Shown here in pieces: positions 19,393 to 21,534 of a DNA stretch of 21,534 nt (its first letter is position 1; each line of letters opens with the position of its first letter). A program made the position numbers and the translations under genes. The stretch is from a virus: the IMG/VR virus record IMGVR_UViG_3300040807_000614, positions 1 through 21,534 of that record, one strand, 5' to 3'. Under the pieces are notes generated by a model. That model did not search any database. It was given only the letters and a program-made list of their open reading frames with translations, and was not told the origin of the DNA.

Positions 19393-19421
19393 ATTATACT
19401 CTATTTGGGCTATCTTGTCAA
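19393..19421 (-). promoter_or_regulatory. Consensus sigma70 promoter for the 19359-18216 genes
   Basis: Minus strand TTGACA (19421-19416), exactly 17 bases, TATAAT (19398-19393). It lies directly behind a terminator for the upstream gene, so it starts a new transcription unit 34 bases ahead of the gene at 19359. Confidence 0.92.
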
Positions 19422-19432
19422 TAGCTAGACTG

Positions 19433-19473
19433 AAAAAAGTTCTATAATTTTTAGGAATATCCATAGAACTTTT
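19433..19473 (-). terminator. Intrinsic terminator behind the 61-aa gene
   Basis: A perfect 11-base inverted repeat, AAAAGTTCTAT (19473-19463 on the minus strand) and ATAGAACTTTT (19445-19435), encloses a 17-base loop that itself holds GGA-TAT-TCC, and runs on into two further T residues. It separates the 61-aa gene from the promoter at 19393-19421. Confidence 0.78.
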
Positions 19474-19480
19474 AGTTATA

Positions 19481-19666
19481 TCAGACACCATGCGTCATAT
19501 GTTCGTATGCATCAGGACAGGTATTGATGTCTTCTCCGCAACCACAGGTATTATCCTCGTCAATATCTGGAGCTCCAACCAGAGACCTTATTTGTGCCTC
19601 TGTATACCTTTGTTCTCCATCTCTGATTGACTGTTCAGCCAACAATTTAATATATTCATTTTTCAT
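19481..19666 (-). CDS. Small Cys/His-containing conserved protein (61 aa)
   Basis: MKNEYIKLLAEQSIRDGEQRY and SLVGAPDIDEDNT lead to CGCGEDINTCPDAYEHMTHG. Three cysteines and two histidines in the last 21 residues could bind a metal, though the spacing fits no finger I know. I recognise the QSIRDGEQRYT...PDID...CGCGEDINTCPDAY pattern as a conserved short protein of marine T4-like phages. AAAAGGAG precedes the ATG, and it has its own promoter (19700-19728) and terminator, so it is a single-gene early unit. Confidence 0.75.
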   Translation of the reverse strand: MKNEYIKLLAEQSIRDGEQRYTEAQIRSLVGAPDIDEDNTCGCGEDINTCPDAYEHMTHGV

Positions 19667-19699
19667 AATTTAACTCCTTTTCCGATTTCATATACAACT

Positions 19700-19728
19700 A
19701 TTCTATACTATCTCATAACGAATGTCAA
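19700..19728 (-). promoter_or_regulatory. Sigma70 promoter for the 61-aa gene
   Basis: Minus strand TTGACA (19728-19723), exactly 17 bases, TAGAAT (19705-19700). A/T tracts just upstream (19739-19757: AAAAAA then a run of T) resemble an UP element. It diverges from the plus-strand promoter at 19803-19831. Confidence 0.85.
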
Positions 19729-19802
19729 TAGCCAATATGAAAAAATTTGATTTTTTTCTCCTTATACAATATATAGATACCAGACGATAGTGAAATTAAC
19801 TA

Positions 19803-19831
19803 TTGACATTCACAATGAAACCTGTTAGAAT
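19803..19831 (+). promoter_or_regulatory. Distal sigma70 promoter for gp39
   Basis: TTGACA (19803-19808), exactly 17 bases, TAGAAT (19826-19831). The start site would be near 19838, just before the foldable RNA segment. Between 19729 and 19802 I see only A/T tracts and no gene. Confidence 0.85.
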
Positions 19832-19843
19832 GGTATCATAATG

Positions 19844-19904
19844 AATTGCTGGAGAGGGTGGTAAGGCGCGAACTCGTAGAGAAGGTGCAGCCCTGAAAGC
19901 AATT
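19844..19904 (+). ncRNA. Candidate structured leader RNA between tandem promoters
   Basis: AATTGCT (19844-19850) pairs perfectly with AGCAATT (19898-19904). Inside it, AGGG (19855-19858) pairs with CCCT (19891-19894), GCGC (19866-19869) with GTGC (19885-19888), and CTC (19873-19875) with GAG (19879-19881) around GTA. This nested series is GC-richer than its surroundings. A transcript from the distal promoter would begin about six bases before it. I cannot match it to a riboswitch, ribozyme or sRNA class I know. Confidence 0.5.
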
Positions 19905-19909
19905 AACTA

Positions 19910-19938
19910 TTGACATTGACCTTCAACTGTGGTATAAT
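19910..19938 (+). promoter_or_regulatory. Proximal consensus sigma70 promoter for gp39
   Basis: TTGACA (19910-19915), exactly 17 bases, TATAAT (19933-19938). It gives a leader of about 20 bases before the GTG at 19964. An in-frame ATG (19937-19939) overlaps the -10 box and could only be used by transcripts from the distal promoter. Confidence 0.92.
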
Positions 19939-19963
19939 GGCAATTGATGATGGAGACAATATA

Positions 19964-21534
19964 GTGGCAACGAACACTGAACAATTTAGAATACTTACGG
20001 CACGACAGCATGTTCGTGAACGTATCGGTATGTACATGGGTTCAAGTTCTCAGGAAGACATCGAAAGATTTGTTCTTGGAGAATGGAAGAAAGCAAAGTA
20101 TGTACCTGCACTATCAAAGATGGTTGACGAAATTCTTGATAATGCAATTGACGAAGCAATTCGTACTAATTTTAAATACGCAAATAAAATCAATGTAAGC
20201 ATTCGCGGTAATTCTATTACAGTGACAGATAACGGTCGCGGTATTCCTCAAGATAAAATATTTGACGAAACAAGTAAAGAAGAACTTTTACGACCTGTTG
20301 CTGCATGGACAAGAGTTAATGCAGGTACCTCATTTGATGATGAACGAGTTACGATTGGAACTAACGGTGTCGGCTCTGCTGCTACGAACTTCCTATCGGA
20401 ATCTTTCTCAGGTAAAACTTGGTCTAATAAAAAATACATACAAGTTGATTGTAAAGATGGTGCTGATACATTAAAAATTAAAACAGGCGATAGAGCAGGT
20501 CATGGTACCGAAGTAACCTTTACTCCTGACTTTAGTTTATTTGAGGTTGATAGTTTAGAAGAACTTGATACGATTACATTAATTGAAGATCGTCTTATCA
20601 GTTTACAAATGGCTTTCCCAGAAATCCAATTTAGCTTTGATAAGAAAAGAGTTAAAGTAAAAGACATTAAACAGTATGCTGCTTTATTCAGTGATACTAC
20701 AATTCTTGAGAAGACTGATAATCTGTCATACTTTATTGCACCTTCAGAGGATGGATTTAGAACGAATAGTTTTATAAATGGTGTTAACACAAGACAAGGT
20801 GGTACTTATGTAGATGTCTTTATGAACGCTATTATAGATGAACTCGTTGTTAAAATTAAAAGACGTCATAAAGTCGAAGTATTAAAAACTACAATTAAGA
20901 GTGGTTTAACCTTTGTGATGTTTGCTAGGAACTTTACGAATCCTAAATTTGATTCTCAAACAAAAGAAAGGTTAACGAATCCTTGGGGAGAAATCAAATC
21001 CCACATGGAATCTTGCGGTGTTCGTGATGGTGCTTGGCTTGCTCAAAAGATTTTAAATACACCTGATATTATTGACCCAATTATTGAGGCGCAGTTAGCA
21101 AAGAAACTTGCTGCAGATAAAAGAGCTGCTACATTGGCTCAAAAGAAACTCCGTAAGGTTAAGGTTGCTAAACATATATCAGCAAATAAAGATGATGCAA
21201 CATTAAAGATTGTGGAAGGTGATTCTGCGATGGGATTCTTATTAAAGGTTCGCGACCCTGATAAGGTTGGAGCATTTCCACTCCGTGGTGTTATTATGAA
21301 TACCTGGGATATGAAACCTGCTGAGGTATTAAAGAACAAAGAACTATCTGAATTGGTTGCTGTATTAGGATTGGATATTAACGATCCTAATTCTGTAGAC
21401 AATATGTCTTATCAACATATCGCAACATTAACTGATGCTGACCATGATGGTATTGGACATATCAGTCCATTGCTGATTGCGTTCTTTTACAAATTTTGGC
21501 CTCGTCTGTTAACTGAACAGAGAGTAATGATTAC
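19964..21534 (+). CDS. 39: T4-type DNA topoisomerase II large subunit gp39 (N-terminal 523 codons; runs off the window)
   Basis: Type IIA topoisomerase subunit with the GyrB-like ATPase and TOPRIM domains, used with gp52 in phage replication. The ATPase Bergerat fold shows KMVDEILDNAIDEA (52-65; Glu56, Asn60), VTDNGRGIP (87-95) and IGTNGVGSAA (131-140). The TOPRIM part has IVEGDSAMGF (about 415) and DADHDGIGHISPL (about 490), with the catalytic Glu and DxD. In T4 this is split into genes 39 and 60; here both parts are one continuous frame. The start is GTG at 19964 with GGAG eight bases upstream; an in-frame ATG at 19937 is an alternative. Two sigma70 promoters precede it. The 3' end is outside the window. 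Confidence 0.95.
   Translation, partial: MATNTEQFRILTARQHVRERIGMYMGSSSQEDIERFVLGEWKKAKYVPALSKMVDEILDNAIDEAIRTNFKYANKINVSIRGNSITVTDNGRGIPQDKIFDETSKEELLRPVAAWTRVNAGTSFDDERVTIGTNGVGSAATNFLSESFSGKTWSNKKYIQVDCKDGADTLKIKTGDRAGHGTEVTFTPDFSLFEVDSLEELDTITLIEDRLISLQMAFPEIQFSFDKKRVKVKDIKQYAALFSDTTILEKTDNLSYFIAPSEDGFRTNSFINGVNTRQGGTYVDVFMNAIIDELVVKIKRRHKVEVLKTTIKSGLTFVMFARNFTNPKFDSQTKERLTNPWGEIKSHMESCGVRDGAWLAQKILNTPDIIDPIIEAQLAKKLAADKRAATLAQKKLRKVKVAKHISANKDDATLKIVEGDSAMGFLLKVRDPDKVGAFPLRGVIMNTWDMKPAEVLKNKELSELVAVLGLDINDPNSVDNMSYQHIATLTDADHDGIGHISPLLIAFFYKFWPRLLTEQRVMI

Larger units (their letters stand above)
19794..19917 (+). repeat. 17-base direct repeat flanking the leader RNA
   Basis: AATTAACTATTGACATT occurs at 19794-19810 and again at 19901-19917, each copy carrying a TTGACA -35 box. 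The 107-base offset encloses the foldable segment at 19844-19904. The second copy begins inside the 3' strand of that fold. Confidence 0.9.

Noticed and set aside
19841-19864. Seven-codon peptide MNCWRGW as a Trp attenuator leader
   Set aside because: There is no ribosome site before the ATG, the predicted transcript starts only a few bases upstream, and the downstream gene is a topoisomerase unrelated to tryptophan. Kept only as a remark on the folded RNA.
1-21534. CRISPR arrays, insertion sequences, integrase or attachment sites, rRNA genes, photosystem genes
   Set aside because: Looked for on both strands; no regularly spaced repeats, transposase or integrase motifs, rRNA-like stretches or PsbA/PsbD signatures were seen.

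Overview
This window is part of the genome of a marine T4-like myovirus (tailed bacteriophage). The evidence is a contiguous T4 replication and late-transcription block on the minus strand (gp33, gp59, gp32, UvsX, gp41), a T4-type topoisomerase large subunit (gp39) on the plus strand at the right edge, T4 late-promoter boxes (TATAAATA), four tRNA genes, and dozens of short genes packed with TAATG/ATGA overlaps. The DNA is AT-rich. No photosystem gene is present. A heme oxygenase plus a PcyA/PcyX-type bilin reductase pair is known to me from metagenomic marine phages thought to infect non-photosynthetic bacteria, so the host may be a marine proteobacterium (for example of the Pelagibacter type) rather than a cyanobacterium. 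Host identity is inference.

Layout. (1) 1-4012, minus: virion genes behind a late promoter at 4047-4054. They include three consecutive proteins whose N-termini look like the T4 capsid-targeting sequence with a prohead-protease site: a KWDG nucleotidyltransferase-like protein, a P-loop kinase-like protein, and a 480-aa protein with a nuclease-like core and a cationic tail. (2) 4064-8677, minus: gp41 helicase, UvsX recombinase, a small conserved protein, gp32, gp59 and gp33, fed by two near-consensus sigma70 promoters at 8689-8807 and split behind gp32 by a strong UUCG-loop terminator. (3) 8892-10200, minus: bilin reductase and heme oxygenase. (4) 10240-10251: a palindromic box that reads as a late promoter on both strands. 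(5) 10292-12390, plus: class 3 lipase, membrane/coiled-coil protein, IscA-like Fe-S carrier, two tiny membrane proteins and an EF-hand membrane protein, closed by a hairpin terminator. (6) 12416-14011, minus: tail-fibre-like protein and two unknowns. (7) 14039-19666, minus: an accessory region of small proteins, a phosphomannomutase-like HAD enzyme, an HExxH metallopeptidase-like protein and tRNAs Arg(ACG), Thr(TGT), Trp(CCA) and Arg(TCT), driven by sigma70-type promoters. (8) 19667-19963: a divergent early regulatory region with tandem promoters around a foldable RNA segment. (9) 19964 to the end: gp39.

How it fits together. The seven intergenic sigma70-like promoters share an ATTGACA-type -35 box and exact 17-base spacers, and they serve replication, small accessory genes and topoisomerase, as expected for early transcription by host polymerase. 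TATAAATA boxes precede the capsid-targeted genes, the tail-fibre-like gene (variant box) and, divergently, the bilin and lipase cassettes, which suggests those act late. The most notable items are the three capsid-targeted putative enzymes and the heme-to-bilin pair sharing a bidirectional late promoter with a lipase/Fe-S/membrane cassette.
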